Of a stretch of DNA of 64,000 nt, positions 1 through 9,706 are shown piece by piece. The stretch is from Saccharicrinis sp050296935 (GTDB lineage: Bacteria > Bacteroidota > Bacteroidia > Bacteroidales > Marinilabiliaceae). Position numbers and translations under genes: made by a program. Numbering within the stretch: the first letter of the stretch is position 1; each line of letters opens with the position of its first letter. The notes below the pieces were generated by a model, which was not told the origin of the DNA, did no database searches, and saw nothing but the letters and a program-made list of their open reading frames with translations. Where the stretch lies: assembly GCA_050296935.1 (NCBI GenBank), contig JBNKRV010000248.1, forward strand, positions 62,001-126,000, read 5' to 3'.

Positions 1-621
1 TTTACTTCAAATGATTTTGGAATCCAGAATTTAATATGGACGGAAACGAATGGCGAATGTATTGCTCAAGATATTGTTGAAATAGATTTTCAAAAGTCAC
101 CCTATCCCGTTTCCGCAGGCCCGGCTGATACCATTACTATTTATGCCATTGATAATATTACACTCAATGCTGATAGTGTACATGAAGGTTCCGGCAGATG
201 GAGTTTTATTGAAGGAAATGGCAACATAGAATCGCCCGATTCATTTGACTCCAGAGTTATGGGTCTGACACCGGGAACATATACCTTAGAATGGACTGTC
301 ACTGCAGAAGGTCAATGCCCTCCAATTTCAGATGAATTAGTAATCATTTCAAAAGAACTATTCCCTCCTACAGGATTTTCTCCCAATGGAGATAACCTCA
401 ATGAACAGTTTAAGATTCTGGGTGCCGGAAATATAAGCAATAACAAATTATCGGTTTTTAATATACAGGGAAAACTCGTTTATAGCAGCACAAACTATCA
501 AAATGATTGGCAAGGAACAGATAAAGGAGGAACAGCACTTCCTGAAGGTACCTATTACTATGTTTTTGAAGGAGATCAATTAAGTACTCCTATTAAAGAT
601 TACCTGATAATAAAACGTTAA
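1..621 (+). CDS. T9SS-exported surface protein, C-terminal part (type B sorting domain)
   Basis: The reading frame is open from the first base, so this is the last 206 codons of a larger protein whose start lies outside the window. The final ~85 residues (FSPNGDNLNEQFKI, then a short strand-rich stretch ending PIKDYLIIKR) are the gliding-motility-associated CHU_C domain, the type B sorting signal of the type IX secretion system. This domain is recognised after export and leads to release or attachment at the cell surface. The upstream residues look like Ig/PKD-type beta modules. A PorP/SprF gene follows 38 bp later, the usual arrangement for SprB-like adhesins and their partner. An internal ATG at 259 is not a real start. 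Confidence 0.9.
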   Translation, partial: FTSNDFGIQNLIWTETNGECIAQDIVEIDFQKSPYPVSAGPADTITIYAIDNITLNADSVHEGSGRWSFIEGNGNIESPDSFDSRVMGLTPGTYTLEWTVTAEGQCPPISDELVIISKELFPPTGFSPNGDNLNEQFKILGAGNISNNKLSVFNIQGKLVYSSTNYQNDWQGTDKGGTALPEGTYYYVFEGDQLSTPIKDYLIIKR

Positions 622-658
622 AATACCATGCTAAGCATTTGAAACCTTACATACATAT

Positions 659-1570
659 ATGAAACAACATATTATTACCATTATAATCATTCTTATTTGT
701 TATTCATCTGCTCATTCTCAAAAAGAAGTGGTGATGAGCCAATACATGTATAACAAATACAGTATAAACCCTGCTTTTGGGGGCTCACATGATGTATTAT
801 CGGTATTTGGTTCCTACCGCAAGCAATGGATGGGTTTTGAGAATTCACCTACCGGAGCATTTTTCACTGCACACACTCCTTTAAAAAATGAAAAAATAGC
901 GCTTGGTTTACAATTCTTCAATGAGAGTTACGCCATTACCCAAAACACAGGATTTAATATATCTTATACTTACAGATTGACTCTTGATAATAATTCAACA
1001 TTAGCCATGGGTATTTCAGGAGGATTAGTAAATTATTCATCCAACTGGAATGAAGTTAGATTAGTTGATCCTGACCCAGGAGTATTTAGCTCCATAGAAC
1101 AATCCTCCGCTCCCTGGATAGGATTTGGAACTGCCATTTATAATCAAAAATATTTTGCCGGAATTTCAGTTCCCTCACTTATGTACCATGACGAATATGT
1201 GACAGGAGAAAATTCGATGGACTTTAATAAAATAGATTATCTGATTACGGGTGGCTATTTATTTGATATATCTGATAATATAGCCATTCAATCATCTGCT
1301 TTATTAAGGCTCAACATGAATAATGAAACATATCTGGATATTAGCGCAACAACCATTCTGTTAAATTCTTTATTAATAGGTTCTTCTTATAGAACGACTA
1401 AAGAAATTATTGCAATTGTCGGATATCAGGTTACTCCCCAATTCAGGTTTACTTATAGTTTAGACTATAACATTGATCCGATTGGATCCTACAATAATGG
1501 AACTCATGAAGTTTCATTGCAATTTGATTTTGGATATAAAATTAATTCTCCAAACCCAAAATTCTTCTAG
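659..1570 (+). CDS. PorP/SprF family type IX secretion-associated outer membrane protein
   Basis: The 303-residue protein has an N-terminal signal peptide ending near HSQ, then the family hallmark QYMYNKYSINPAFGG and a series of amphipathic beta strands ending in an aromatic-rich strand (LQFDFGYKI). This is typical of PorP/SprF proteins, which are ~300-residue outer membrane beta-barrels. Family members such as SprF are needed for export or surface display of their neighbouring type-B-signal substrate. Here the substrate is the truncated gene just upstream, and the next gene starts 4 bp downstream, so the three are probably co-transcribed. The substrate pairing is inferred from position. Confidence 0.93.
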   Translation: MKQHIITIIIILICYSSAHSQKEVVMSQYMYNKYSINPAFGGSHDVLSVFGSYRKQWMGFENSPTGAFFTAHTPLKNEKIALGLQFFNESYAITQNTGFNISYTYRLTLDNNSTLAMGISGGLVNYSSNWNEVRLVDPDPGVFSSIEQSSAPWIGFGTAIYNQKYFAGISVPSLMYHDEYVTGENSMDFNKIDYLITGGYLFDISDNIAIQSSALLRLNMNNETYLDISATTILLNSLLIGSSYRTTKEIIAIVGYQVTPQFRFTYSLDYNIDPIGSYNNGTHEVSLQFDFGYKINSPNPKFF

Positions 1571-1573
1571 TCC

Positions 1574-2986
1574 ATGAAAACTAAGTCACATACACTAATA
1601 CTTATTTGCCTATTAATAATGGCCTCTTATATTGAAGGCCATTGTCAATCGATTATAGTTGAACCCATTCCTAACAACAGCGCATTAAAAAACGACTTTG
1701 CACCCTATGTTAAAGATTCCGTACTTTACTTTTCAAGTAACAGAAAACATGAACTGATAAAAACATATTTAGATCAGAATAATGAAGAACTTTATCGCTT
1801 ATATAAAGCACAGTTGAAGAGCAATGATGATTATGGTAAAGAACAGGCTTTAGTTTCAGACAGGCTTAGTAAGCTTAACACAGCTACAATTTGTTACAGT
1901 CAGGATGGAAGTAAAATTTTCATCACTCAAAATGAATACACAACTTTGAACAAAAGCAAAGGAAGAGAAAACTTATTGGGGATATTTATTATAGAAAACA
2001 ATAATGGCAAATGGTCCAGACCATACAGTTTCCCATATAACTCAAGAAGAAATTACTCTAATGCCCACCCATCAGTTACCCCCGATGGTAACACTTTATT
2101 CTTTGTTTCAGATATGCCTGGTGGTTTTGGAGAAACAGACCTGTACCAATCAACATTTAAGAATGGAGAATGGAGTGAACCTGTAAACCTGGGAAAAAAT
2201 ATTAATACAGAAGGGCATGAGCTGTTCCCCTACTATCATCCATCCGGGAAACTCTATTTTTCATCAGACAAGCATGGATCCAAAGGAGGTTTGGATATAT
2301 TTTACACCAGTTGGGATGGCAGCGAATGGTCAAAACCAATTCAACTTGAAAAACCAATCAACTCAGAAAACAACGACTTTAGCTGCTACATTTTCGAAGG
2401 TGAAACGAAAGGATACTTTGCTTCTGACAGATCAGGAAACGATGATATCTATAAGTTTTCAAATCCGTTCCCGGCCTTTCCGGATGCAAAACCGCAGGTT
2501 GAAGATAACTTCTGTTTTACTCTGTATGAGAATGGCCCTTATGAGTCTGATACTCTTCCGTATATTTACCAATGGTATTTTGGAGATGGATTGTCTGCAA
2601 AAGGATTAGAAGTACAACATTGTTTCCCGGGTCCGGGAATGTATAATATACATTTAAACGTTGTAGACACATTAGCAAATGTAGATTTATATACTGTTGC
2701 TCAATATGAATTAGAACTGAAGCAGACACAACAAATTTATATTTCGGCGCCCGATACCGTTTCTATTAATACACCGGTAACATTTTCTGCTGAAAAGTCT
2801 GTACTGAAAAACTTCGAGCCAACTCAATATTATTGGGATTTTGGCGATAATAATAAAGGGAAAGGTGTATCTATCAATCATATTTTTCAAAAAAAAGGAA
2901 TATATCATGTACTTTGCGGAGCTGTTTCCGTTGATGATTACACCAATAAAATGAGTTCAACACGCAAAATAGTGGTCACAGAATAA
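1574..2986 (+). CDS. Secreted PD40 beta-propeller and PKD-domain protein
   Basis: This 470-residue protein starts with a signal peptide (to about HCQS, residue 25). The middle (about 50-300) holds WD40-like PD40/TolB-type repeats, seen as PSVTPDGNTLFFVSD, LFPYYHPSGKLYFSSD and GYFASDRSGNDDIYKF. The C-terminal part has two PKD-like beta domains with YQWYFGDG and YYWDFGDN cores. PD40 proteins beside porP genes are often T9SS-associated periplasmic proteins such as PorE, but this one lacks the OmpA peptidoglycan-binding domain, so that role is not supported. It lies 4 bp after the PorP/SprF gene and 10 bp before the next gene, within one tight operon. Confidence 0.85.
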   Translation: MKTKSHTLILICLLIMASYIEGHCQSIIVEPIPNNSALKNDFAPYVKDSVLYFSSNRKHELIKTYLDQNNEELYRLYKAQLKSNDDYGKEQALVSDRLSKLNTATICYSQDGSKIFITQNEYTTLNKSKGRENLLGIFIIENNNGKWSRPYSFPYNSRRNYSNAHPSVTPDGNTLFFVSDMPGGFGETDLYQSTFKNGEWSEPVNLGKNINTEGHELFPYYHPSGKLYFSSDKHGSKGGLDIFYTSWDGSEWSKPIQLEKPINSENNDFSCYIFEGETKGYFASDRSGNDDIYKFSNPFPAFPDAKPQVEDNFCFTLYENGPYESDTLPYIYQWYFGDGLSAKGLEVQHCFPGPGMYNIHLNVVDTLANVDLYTVAQYELELKQTQQIYISAPDTVSINTPVTFSAEKSVLKNFEPTQYYWDFGDNNKGKGVSINHIFQKKGIYHVLCGAVSVDDYTNKMSSTRKIVVTE

Positions 2987-2996
2987 AAACATAAAT

Positions 2997-3959
2997 ATGC
3001 AACGCAACTTTTTTATTTTACTCTTTTTGATCTTTACCTACCAGATATTTGCACAACCCGTTCCGGCAGTGGACGAAAACATACCCAATCTTGTTACATT
3101 CGGTAAGAAGGGTGACAAAGCCTGGGGAGATAATGACTTTTGCCAGGTGATCTTTTTTTCAATTCCGAAGGATCATTCAGAACCTATATATATACGTGTT
3201 TACGATGCAGACATTGGTGGTGATGTTGACGAGCAGAAAGGAGAATGGGATACACGTATGAAATATAGTATCTACGGAGGTAAAGGAGCTTGTTCTGAGG
3301 AGGATGCCAGAAGAATCAAGTTAGATGGGAATTATAAAAGCGGTACACTCCTGAGTACCAAAACCTTTGGAAACAGCGAACGATACAACAAAAAATGGTA
3401 TACATTTGGCCCGATAAATCCAACAGAGGGGGAATTGTTACCTGATTATGGTGGATATATCTTTAAAATTATTGTTGAAGGGATTTCAGGTGACGATGGT
3501 AATTTGTATCAATTTTTCATGAGCTCATTACCTACTGAAAATCAACCCGTAGAAGGTGCATTTGCATTTTATTTTAAATACAAATTCCGACTATACGATG
3601 ATGTAAATGAAGTATCCCACATTTACCCATTTATTGATGATAAAGTATTAGCCATTAAACAATCCAATTTTGATTGGGATAATGATGGCATAATCCGGAT
3701 TATTTCTGTGGCAAAAAATGGTGAAACCCTTGAGGTTTCCGGAGACAATAACTGGAAAGAAAGTCGTCATGAGGTACAGCCTTCTGAGAAGAACACCTCC
3801 TACGATATTCAGATAATAAAAAAGAAAAATGCACATATTAAAAACAACAATGTGGTCATTTTCCTTGAGAACCAGTATGGAGAATTAATGCCATTCTACA
3901 GTGTTCCGATTGGAGGTATTCCTAAATACAAATACAGTATAGGAATAAAACCAAACTAA
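2997..3959 (+). CDS. Secreted protein of unknown function in the T9SS cluster
   Basis: The 320-residue protein has a clear signal peptide (FFILLFLIFTYQIFAQ) and a mature part rich in aromatic and acidic residues with predicted beta structure. I do not recognise a family. Visible features are a run of acidic turn motifs (YDADIGGDVDEQKGEWD, NFDWDNDGIIRI) of the type that can bind calcium, and no membrane segment after the signal. It sits 10 bp after the PD40/PKD gene and 10 bp before the sensor gene, which suggests a surface or periplasmic role linked to this locus. No function is proposed beyond location. Confidence 0.75.
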   Translation: MQRNFFILLFLIFTYQIFAQPVPAVDENIPNLVTFGKKGDKAWGDNDFCQVIFFSIPKDHSEPIYIRVYDADIGGDVDEQKGEWDTRMKYSIYGGKGACSEEDARRIKLDGNYKSGTLLSTKTFGNSERYNKKWYTFGPINPTEGELLPDYGGYIFKIIVEGISGDDGNLYQFFMSSLPTENQPVEGAFAFYFKYKFRLYDDVNEVSHIYPFIDDKVLAIKQSNFDWDNDGIIRIISVAKNGETLEVSGDNNWKESRHEVQPSEKNTSYDIQIIKKKNAHIKNNNVVIFLENQYGELMPFYSVPIGGIPKYKYSIGIKPN

Positions 3960-3969
3960 CATTTTTTTT

Positions 3970-6900
3970 ATGACTAAGCGCAATAAAATGCAATTTCGGA
4001 TAATAATACTCTCATTACTGTTTACCTTCACGGCACTCCTGAATGGTCAATCTTTTGATTTTAAAAATTTTGATTCGGACATGGGACTTCCGCAAAACTT
4101 TGTTTACTGCTTAACGCAGGATCATAGCGGGTATTTATGGATTGGAACTGGTGAAGGATTGGTTAGGTATGACGGGATCAATTTTAGAACATATAATGTA
4201 AATGACTCTCTGGCATCTGACTTTATTCACTCTTTATTTGTTGATAAAAGTGGTACTTTATGGGTTGGTCATGGTAATGGAACCTTATCTTATTACGATA
4301 ATGGATTTCATAAAATTATTCCTGAAAATATGGCAAACAGTCCGGTCAAGGATATTTGTCAGGATGAATCGGGTAATATATGGGCAACAGTTCAGAATAA
4401 TGGAATATTAAAAATTAATTCGCACAAGAAGGTAACCACCTATTTTAACAGAGAATTATTTGGCGACAAACTATATTATGCAATTGAAGCCATAAACTCA
4501 TTCAATATTATTCTGGGAACATCTGATGGATTATTTATCTTAAAAGTGGATAAAAACAGCAATCCCAAAGAATTAGTTGAAGTCTCTGATATTCCTCCTA
4601 CAAATATTAATGCCATTGTAAAGCGAAGATTAATTGACGGTGAATATTGGATTGCTACTGAGGATGAAGGATTTTACTTATTCCAATATGACCATACATC
4701 AGCTAAGCACTTTGCAAACAACAAACTTTGCGTTCAGTTTGATATTGAGCAAGAAAACATTCTTGATATTTTTGAGGATCCGGATGGTAACCTGATGCTT
4801 GCCACCTGGGGTAATGGTGTGATCAAACTTTTTTGGAATCCGGCATCTCAGTCTTTCAATAAATCTTTTAACTTTTCAACAGAAAACGGACTAAACCACA
4901 ATTTTATAAAAAATATTCTGGCAGATAGAGAAAACAACTATTGGTTTGCCACCTATGGAGGTGGTGTATCTGTGCTTTTGAATGACTACTTCATTCATTA
5001 TAATCTTGAGGATATAGGGTTTAAACAAAATAAAGCGATTTCTGTACTTGCTTCCGTTGATAATTTATGGATAGGTCTTGATAACGGCATATTACGTACT
5101 GATCCTTACTGCTTTGCAGATCATGAGTTTTATGATAATGCACTTGGGATTCCGAACGACCGAATTACAGGATTTGAATATGATAATAATGGGGCATTAT
5201 GGGTGTCATCATTAAATAAAGGATTGTATTACAGAAAGAAGGGTGATCTTAAATTTAAAAAGTATGATTACACAGAAAGTATCATCGGGAACAAGATAAA
5301 TGATATGGCCATCTTAAATGATAAGATTTATATGGCCACTTCCGGTGGTTTCTACATTTTAAATACAACAACTGATAAAGTAGACCTGCTAACTACGGAG
5401 AAAGGCTTACCGCATAACAGCATCAACTTTGTATATATAGATGATAAGGATCAAGTATGGATTGGCCCGAAATCAAGCGGTATCTGTAGAATTGACACAT
5501 CAAACATTGAAGTTCATAAATTAACGCAATCGCCTATTAATGTATCCGGGATGACCAAGGATAAAAACGGAGATATCTGGCTATCCACCATTGGTAAAGG
5601 TGTATTAAAATACACAACAGATACTTTGATGCCCATTGATGTGGCAGATGGTTTATCTAAAAATTACTGTTACGATATTTTATGTGATAAAAACAATAAA
5701 CTCTGGATTTGTCATTGGCCCGGAATTAGTTCTGTTGACCTTAATACTATGCAGATTCGAAATTTTGGATTTGAAGATAAAATGGGAGGCGACTTCTTCA
5801 GATTGTGGGAAGATAACGAAAGAAATATCTGGTTTGCTTCCAGCCATGGAGTAATTAAATATTTTCCAGACAGGGATAGAAAAAACATGGTGCCTCCTAT
5901 GTTAAATTTCACGAATATCACTATATCTGACAAACAATATACTTTAGATAAAAAAATTACACTTCCTTACCCATATAATAAAAAATACTTTCGATTCAAA
6001 TTTGAATTTACAGGAATTAGCTTTAAAGATCCATTAGGTGTTAAGTATCAGTACAAAATGGTAAAAGATGGTGAAGATGATATTGAATGGGTAGATTTAG
6101 GTAGTACTAATTTCAGAGAATATGAATTTTTACCGGATGGTGATTATGTATTAAAAATAAGAGCATTTAATGCAGATGGTATTCCTAACTCAAAACCACT
6201 AACAATAGAGATAGAAGTCAAGGCTCCTTTCTGGAAGAAAATATGGTTTTATTTAGTTGTAATCGGCACCTTAATTGCCATTGTGTATTGGCTTATAAAA
6301 TTCCGTGAAAGACAACTCAGAATGCAAAAAGAAGCACTACAGAAAGAAGTTGCTTCACAAACAGTGGTTCTTAGGAAACAAAAAGCAGAAATAGAAAAGA
6401 AAAATCTGGATATAACCGCCAGTATAACTTATGCCAAAAGAATTCAAAAATCAATACTTCCACAGGCAGAATCATTAAAAGGAACATTCCCTGAATCTTT
6501 CATTTTCTTTGCACCCCGTGATATTGTAAGTGGAGATTTTTACTGGTTTAACCGTACTAAAGATACATTTACCTTATGCTGTGCCGACTGTACCGGACAT
6601 GGAGTTCCCGGAGCATTTATGTCAATGATCGGTTCAACCTTGTTAAATGACATTTATAAACTTGAGAGTGTAAACACTCCTGCTGATATGCTTGAAAGAT
6701 TAGATACTGATATTCGCATATTACTACAGAAAGAAGGTAATGACCAGGCCAAAGATGGTATGGATATTTCAGTTATTCAGATTAACCTAAATACAGGTAA
6801 AATTGTGCTTTCATCAGCTAAACGACCGGTTTATTTATACATAAACAAAGAGTTAACTATTTATAACGGAACCAGGCGAAGTATTGGGGATGATGATCTG

Positions 6901-7161
6901 GCTGTTAATACTAATTTTGTAAACTATGAATACAATTGCGCTAAAGGCGATTCTGTTTACCTGTTTTCTGATGGTTATCCGGATCAATTTGGCGGCCCCA
7001 AAGGTAAAAAACTCATGAAGGTAGGTGTTAAAAACCTACTCAATGAGATACACGATAAACCAATGGAAAAACAAGGGGAACTGGTAAGGGATAACTTTAT
7101 GAACTGGAAAGGCGATTTAGAGCAGGTTGATGACGTTTTGTTTATTGGTATGAGATTGTAG
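3970..7161 (+). CDS. Reg_prop/Y_Y_Y sensor with C-terminal SpoIIE-type serine phosphatase
   Basis: This 1063-residue protein has a signal or anchor sequence, then many two-component-regulator propeller repeats (DHSGYLWIGTGEGLVRYD, DKSGTLWVGHGNGTLSYYD and others, about 30-640). A Y_Y_Y beta domain follows (about 655-755), then one membrane helix (about 759-777) and a coiled coil (780-825). The C-terminal SpoIIE/PP2C domain (about 830-1063) keeps the metal-binding aspartates in VSGDFYWF, CCADCTGHGVPGAF, FSDGYPDQFGG and QVDDVLF. It should sense a periplasmic signal and dephosphorylate a cytoplasmic serine/threonine-phosphorylated target, as in partner-switching pathways. No target gene is seen nearby. 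A terminator follows at 7188. Confidence 0.92.
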   Translation: MTKRNKMQFRIIILSLLFTFTALLNGQSFDFKNFDSDMGLPQNFVYCLTQDHSGYLWIGTGEGLVRYDGINFRTYNVNDSLASDFIHSLFVDKSGTLWVGHGNGTLSYYDNGFHKIIPENMANSPVKDICQDESGNIWATVQNNGILKINSHKKVTTYFNRELFGDKLYYAIEAINSFNIILGTSDGLFILKVDKNSNPKELVEVSDIPPTNINAIVKRRLIDGEYWIATEDEGFYLFQYDHTSAKHFANNKLCVQFDIEQENILDIFEDPDGNLMLATWGNGVIKLFWNPASQSFNKSFNFSTENGLNHNFIKNILADRENNYWFATYGGGVSVLLNDYFIHYNLEDIGFKQNKAISVLASVDNLWIGLDNGILRTDPYCFADHEFYDNALGIPNDRITGFEYDNNGALWVSSLNKGLYYRKKGDLKFKKYDYTESIIGNKINDMAILNDKIYMATSGGFYILNTTTDKVDLLTTEKGLPHNSINFVYIDDKDQVWIGPKSSGICRIDTSNIEVHKLTQSPINVSGMTKDKNGDIWLSTIGKGVLKYTTDTLMPIDVADGLSKNYCYDILCDKNNKLWICHWPGISSVDLNTMQIRNFGFEDKMGGDFFRLWEDNERNIWFASSHGVIKYFPDRDRKNMVPPMLNFTNITISDKQYTLDKKITLPYPYNKKYFRFKFEFTGISFKDPLGVKYQYKMVKDGEDDIEWVDLGSTNFREYEFLPDGDYVLKIRAFNADGIPNSKPLTIEIEVKAPFWKKIWFYLVVIGTLIAIVYWLIKFRERQLRMQKEALQKEVASQTVVLRKQKAEIEKKNLDITASITYAKRIQKSILPQAESLKGTFPESFIFFAPRDIVSGDFYWFNRTKDTFTLCCADCTGHGVPGAFMSMIGSTLLNDIYKLESVNTPADMLERLDTDIRILLQKEGNDQAKDGMDISVIQINLNTGKIVLSSAKRPVYLYINKELTIYNGTRRSIGDDDLAVNTNFVNYEYNCAKGDSVYLFSDGYPDQFGGPKGKKLMKVGVKNLLNEIHDKPMEKQGELVRDNFMNWKGDLEQVDDVLFIGMRL

Positions 7162-7187
7162 AATAAATTTTCAATTAGCTAATATAT

Positions 7188-7220
7188 AATTCCCGTGCAA
7201 TCAATTGTCCGGGAATTTTT
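7188..7220 (+). terminator. Rho-independent terminator after the SpoIIE-type sensor gene
   Basis: An 8-bp stem aattcccg/cgggaatt (7188-7195 with 7210-7217) with a smaller caat/attg stem inside, followed by a T run. It ends the T9SS/sensor operon. Confidence 0.75.
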
Positions 7221-7271
7221 ACTGAACAATATTCATTATATTTACTAAATCAAAACCAAGCCTTAACCATA

Positions 7272-7616
7272 ATGATATCTGACTATTCTATACAAATTGG
7301 CAAAAAATTAGCATTAAAATCGCATTTCCTCAACATTTCAAATATTATATGTATCACTTGTAACGATTACATTTGTACGGTTTATCTAACTGATGAAAAA
7401 ATTACCATTTCAAAGCAGCTAAAGACATTTGAATCAGACCTTCAACCATTTGGTTTTATTAGGATAAATCGCTCAACCCTGATTAATCTTTTACACTTAA
7501 AAAGATTTTTCTATGACACAAAAGAAATTGTTATGACCAATGATATTTCTTTCTCCATCTCCAGAAGAAAAATTACTGCCTTTAAAAAAGAACTTTCCAA
7601 AGCCGTTAACCAATAA
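7272..7616 (+). CDS. Stand-alone LytTR-type DNA-binding regulator
   Basis: The 114-residue protein is almost entirely a LytTR domain: NIICITCNDYICTVYLTD, then the characteristic FIRINRSTLINLLHLKRF and a C-terminal ISRRKITAFKKEL. There is no receiver domain and no membrane segment, so phosphorylation control is not visible. LytTR proteins bind pairs of 9-bp direct repeats. Such a pair lies immediately after this gene (7624-7653), which makes regulation of the downstream metallopeptidase locus plausible. The gene is separated from the sensor by a terminator, so it probably has its own promoter. Confidence 0.85.
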   Translation: MISDYSIQIGKKLALKSHFLNISNIICITCNDYICTVYLTDEKITISKQLKTFESDLQPFGFIRINRSTLINLLHLKRFFYDTKEIVMTNDISFSISRRKITAFKKELSKAVNQ

Positions 7617-7623
7617 ATTTACA

Positions 7624-7653
7624 CCGCTTACTTCAATTAAAATGCCGCTTACT
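7624..7653. promoter_or_regulatory. Candidate LytTR binding site: 9-bp direct repeat with 12-bp spacer
   Basis: The 9-mer ccgcttact occurs at 7624-7632 and again at 7645-7653, separated by exactly 12 bp. LytTR proteins such as AgrA bind two 9-bp direct repeats spaced by 12-13 bp. The pair begins 8 bp after the LytTR stop codon and about 220 bp before the lipoprotein gene at 7874. Function is inferred. Confidence 0.45.
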
Positions 7654-7873
7654 GGAAACAACATTTATTTAACATTAAGTTTAATTTAAATCTATAAATT
7701 TACCCCACCGTTTTCTGATTCAACAATAATAAGATATTCTAAAAATTAGATTGACTATTTCTCTAACAGAACTAATAGCATTAATAATCCATGCTATCAC
7801 AATTTCATAAATAAATGCAATAACTAGTCACATATACATAAAATCAAATCATTTAAAAATTCAAACAAGAATT

Positions 7874-9694
7874 ATGAATAAAAAGTATTTAATCAATTAC
7901 CAAAACAAAGCCCTAATCGCTTTAACTACCATTTTAATATTAGCTTCTTGTAATAATAATAAAATGCTACAACCGAACACAAATGAAGCACCTATTGTTG
8001 CAGAAACATCGGAAACCAAGCTTGGTAAACGACTAGAAAATCCATATACAGTAGAAAATATGCAGAAAGCATATCAAAATCTAAATCAAAAATCGCAACT
8101 TAAATCTGCTATATCAATAACAACAACAGACTATTACGTACGCTTCTTCCCACGTACAGATGAGGAATTAGAATTATTAGAGGCAGATTCGCTTATATTA
8201 TTCGATTACCCTTTAGATTTTGAAATAAAAGAAGTCGGTGAGTTTTATGTAGATCCCGATGTAAATCCTGAGGATGGTCAATGGTATTACACATCTGTAC
8301 CTGTAGATTATAAATTCCCTAACGTGGAGTACGAGATAATAGCAGATTTATTTTTGCCGGAAACTGAAGAAGGTGATGATGATGGAACTGCATCTTTAAA
8401 AAGTGCATCTGAAATTCAGTTTCTTTGTGAACTTGAAGACGAGGCATTAAGAATAACAGGAAACTATACTGAAACGAATGATGTTGCAGGTTCAACATTA
8501 AAAAGAGCTAAAAAGAAACCACAGGGTTACGTAAAAGTTTACGATACAGAAAGGGAAGAAATGGTACCAGTTGAAAAAGTGAGGGTACGAACTCGAAGGT
8601 GGTTTTCATATGGTTATGATTATACCGATAACACTGGTTTTTATCGTGTAAACAGAAAATACCGTAGAGATGTTCATTATTGCTTATTTTTTAAAAACTC
8701 ATCCGGCTTTAAGATTCGAGCAGGCCTGATGTCTCTTTGGAAAGCAAAGCATCATGTTGGCAAACACGATCGTAGCGGTTACGATTTTAACGTAAGCAAA
8801 AATTCCAGAGCATGGCGATTTTGTACCGTTAACAATGCTGTTGTAAAATATTGGAAGTACTGCGACCTATTTAAAATTGGGAAACCACATAGTAATTTAC
8901 GCATTGTGGCCAATAATAATTCAGGGGGCGGTGCGGCTCCAATGTTAAAGCATGTATGGGGTTTATATGGATTTACATCAAAATCAATGTTCGTGAGTTT
9001 TTTGGGTAAAATGATAGGCCTACCAGCAACCGTATTGGGTAATACTTTTTTTAAATTTGTATTACCTGATATTATTATTAAAGCAAATTCGTCTCAAGGC
9101 ACAGCATCTGTTTATGAAACCTGCTTTCATGAATTGGCACATGCGAGTCATTTTAAAAAGGTCGGCAATGCATTTTGGAATAAATACATTAATTATATAG
9201 TTACGTATGGTTCTTACGGTAAAGGTACTGGCAATAATGCAGGTTTATGTGCTTTAGGTGAAGCGTGGGGCTATCATATGGGGTATCGATTAACTTTAGA
9301 AGAGTATAAAAACGTTGGTAATAGTAGAGATAATAGCCTAATTACTTGGAATGCTTTTGAAAATTTTGATCCGAGGAACATTGGAAGTAAAGATGAGGAT
9401 ATGAGAAAATATGTCCGAAATGGAATTATCACCAGTTGGTATGGTTGGATTCCAGCAGGTATATTAAATGACATTGTAGATACAAATTCTGATGTGGTAC
9501 GATCTGAGTTTATTAATAATATCAAATTTAATTATTATGATAATGCTTCTGGCTATTCTCACGAAGATATCTTCAATGCCTTAGATAAAGATGTGGATAC
9601 GCCTCAAAAATTTAGAGATAGACTTTTAAATGAGAATGATAATCTTGACTCTGCAGATGTTGTTGAATTATTCGAAACTTATTATTGGAATTAA
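7874..9694 (+). CDS. Secreted lipoprotein with gluzincin-like metallopeptidase motif
   Basis: The 606-residue protein has a lipoprotein signal (ILASC). An N-terminal region of unknown type comes first. Near residues 215-270 is a carboxypeptidase-regulatory-like beta module (GYVKVYD ... DNTGFYRV). The C-terminal half carries HELAH at residues 419-423 and GEAWGYHMG with Glu463 about 40 residues later, a spacing that fits a gluzincin zinc site (HExxH plus downstream Glu). I therefore expect a zinc metallopeptidase on the outer membrane or cell surface; the family is not identified. The downstream small lipoprotein gene starts 12 bp later. A broken copy of the last ~40 codons lies at 10264-10397. 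Confidence 0.72.
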   Translation: MNKKYLINYQNKALIALTTILILASCNNNKMLQPNTNEAPIVAETSETKLGKRLENPYTVENMQKAYQNLNQKSQLKSAISITTTDYYVRFFPRTDEELELLEADSLILFDYPLDFEIKEVGEFYVDPDVNPEDGQWYYTSVPVDYKFPNVEYEIIADLFLPETEEGDDDGTASLKSASEIQFLCELEDEALRITGNYTETNDVAGSTLKRAKKKPQGYVKVYDTEREEMVPVEKVRVRTRRWFSYGYDYTDNTGFYRVNRKYRRDVHYCLFFKNSSGFKIRAGLMSLWKAKHHVGKHDRSGYDFNVSKNSRAWRFCTVNNAVVKYWKYCDLFKIGKPHSNLRIVANNNSGGGAAPMLKHVWGLYGFTSKSMFVSFLGKMIGLPATVLGNTFFKFVLPDIIIKANSSQGTASVYETCFHELAHASHFKKVGNAFWNKYINYIVTYGSYGKGTGNNAGLCALGEAWGYHMGYRLTLEEYKNVGNSRDNSLITWNAFENFDPRNIGSKDEDMRKYVRNGIITSWYGWIPAGILNDIVDTNSDVVRSEFINNIKFNYYDNASGYSHEDIFNALDKDVDTPQKFRDRLLNENDNLDSADVVELFETYYWN

Positions 9695-9706
9695 AAAATA
9701 GAAATT

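Noticed and set aside
1574..2986. PorE-type T9SS component for the PD40/PKD protein
   Set aside because: The OmpA-like peptidoglycan-binding domain that defines PorE is missing; only the propeller and PKD domains are present.
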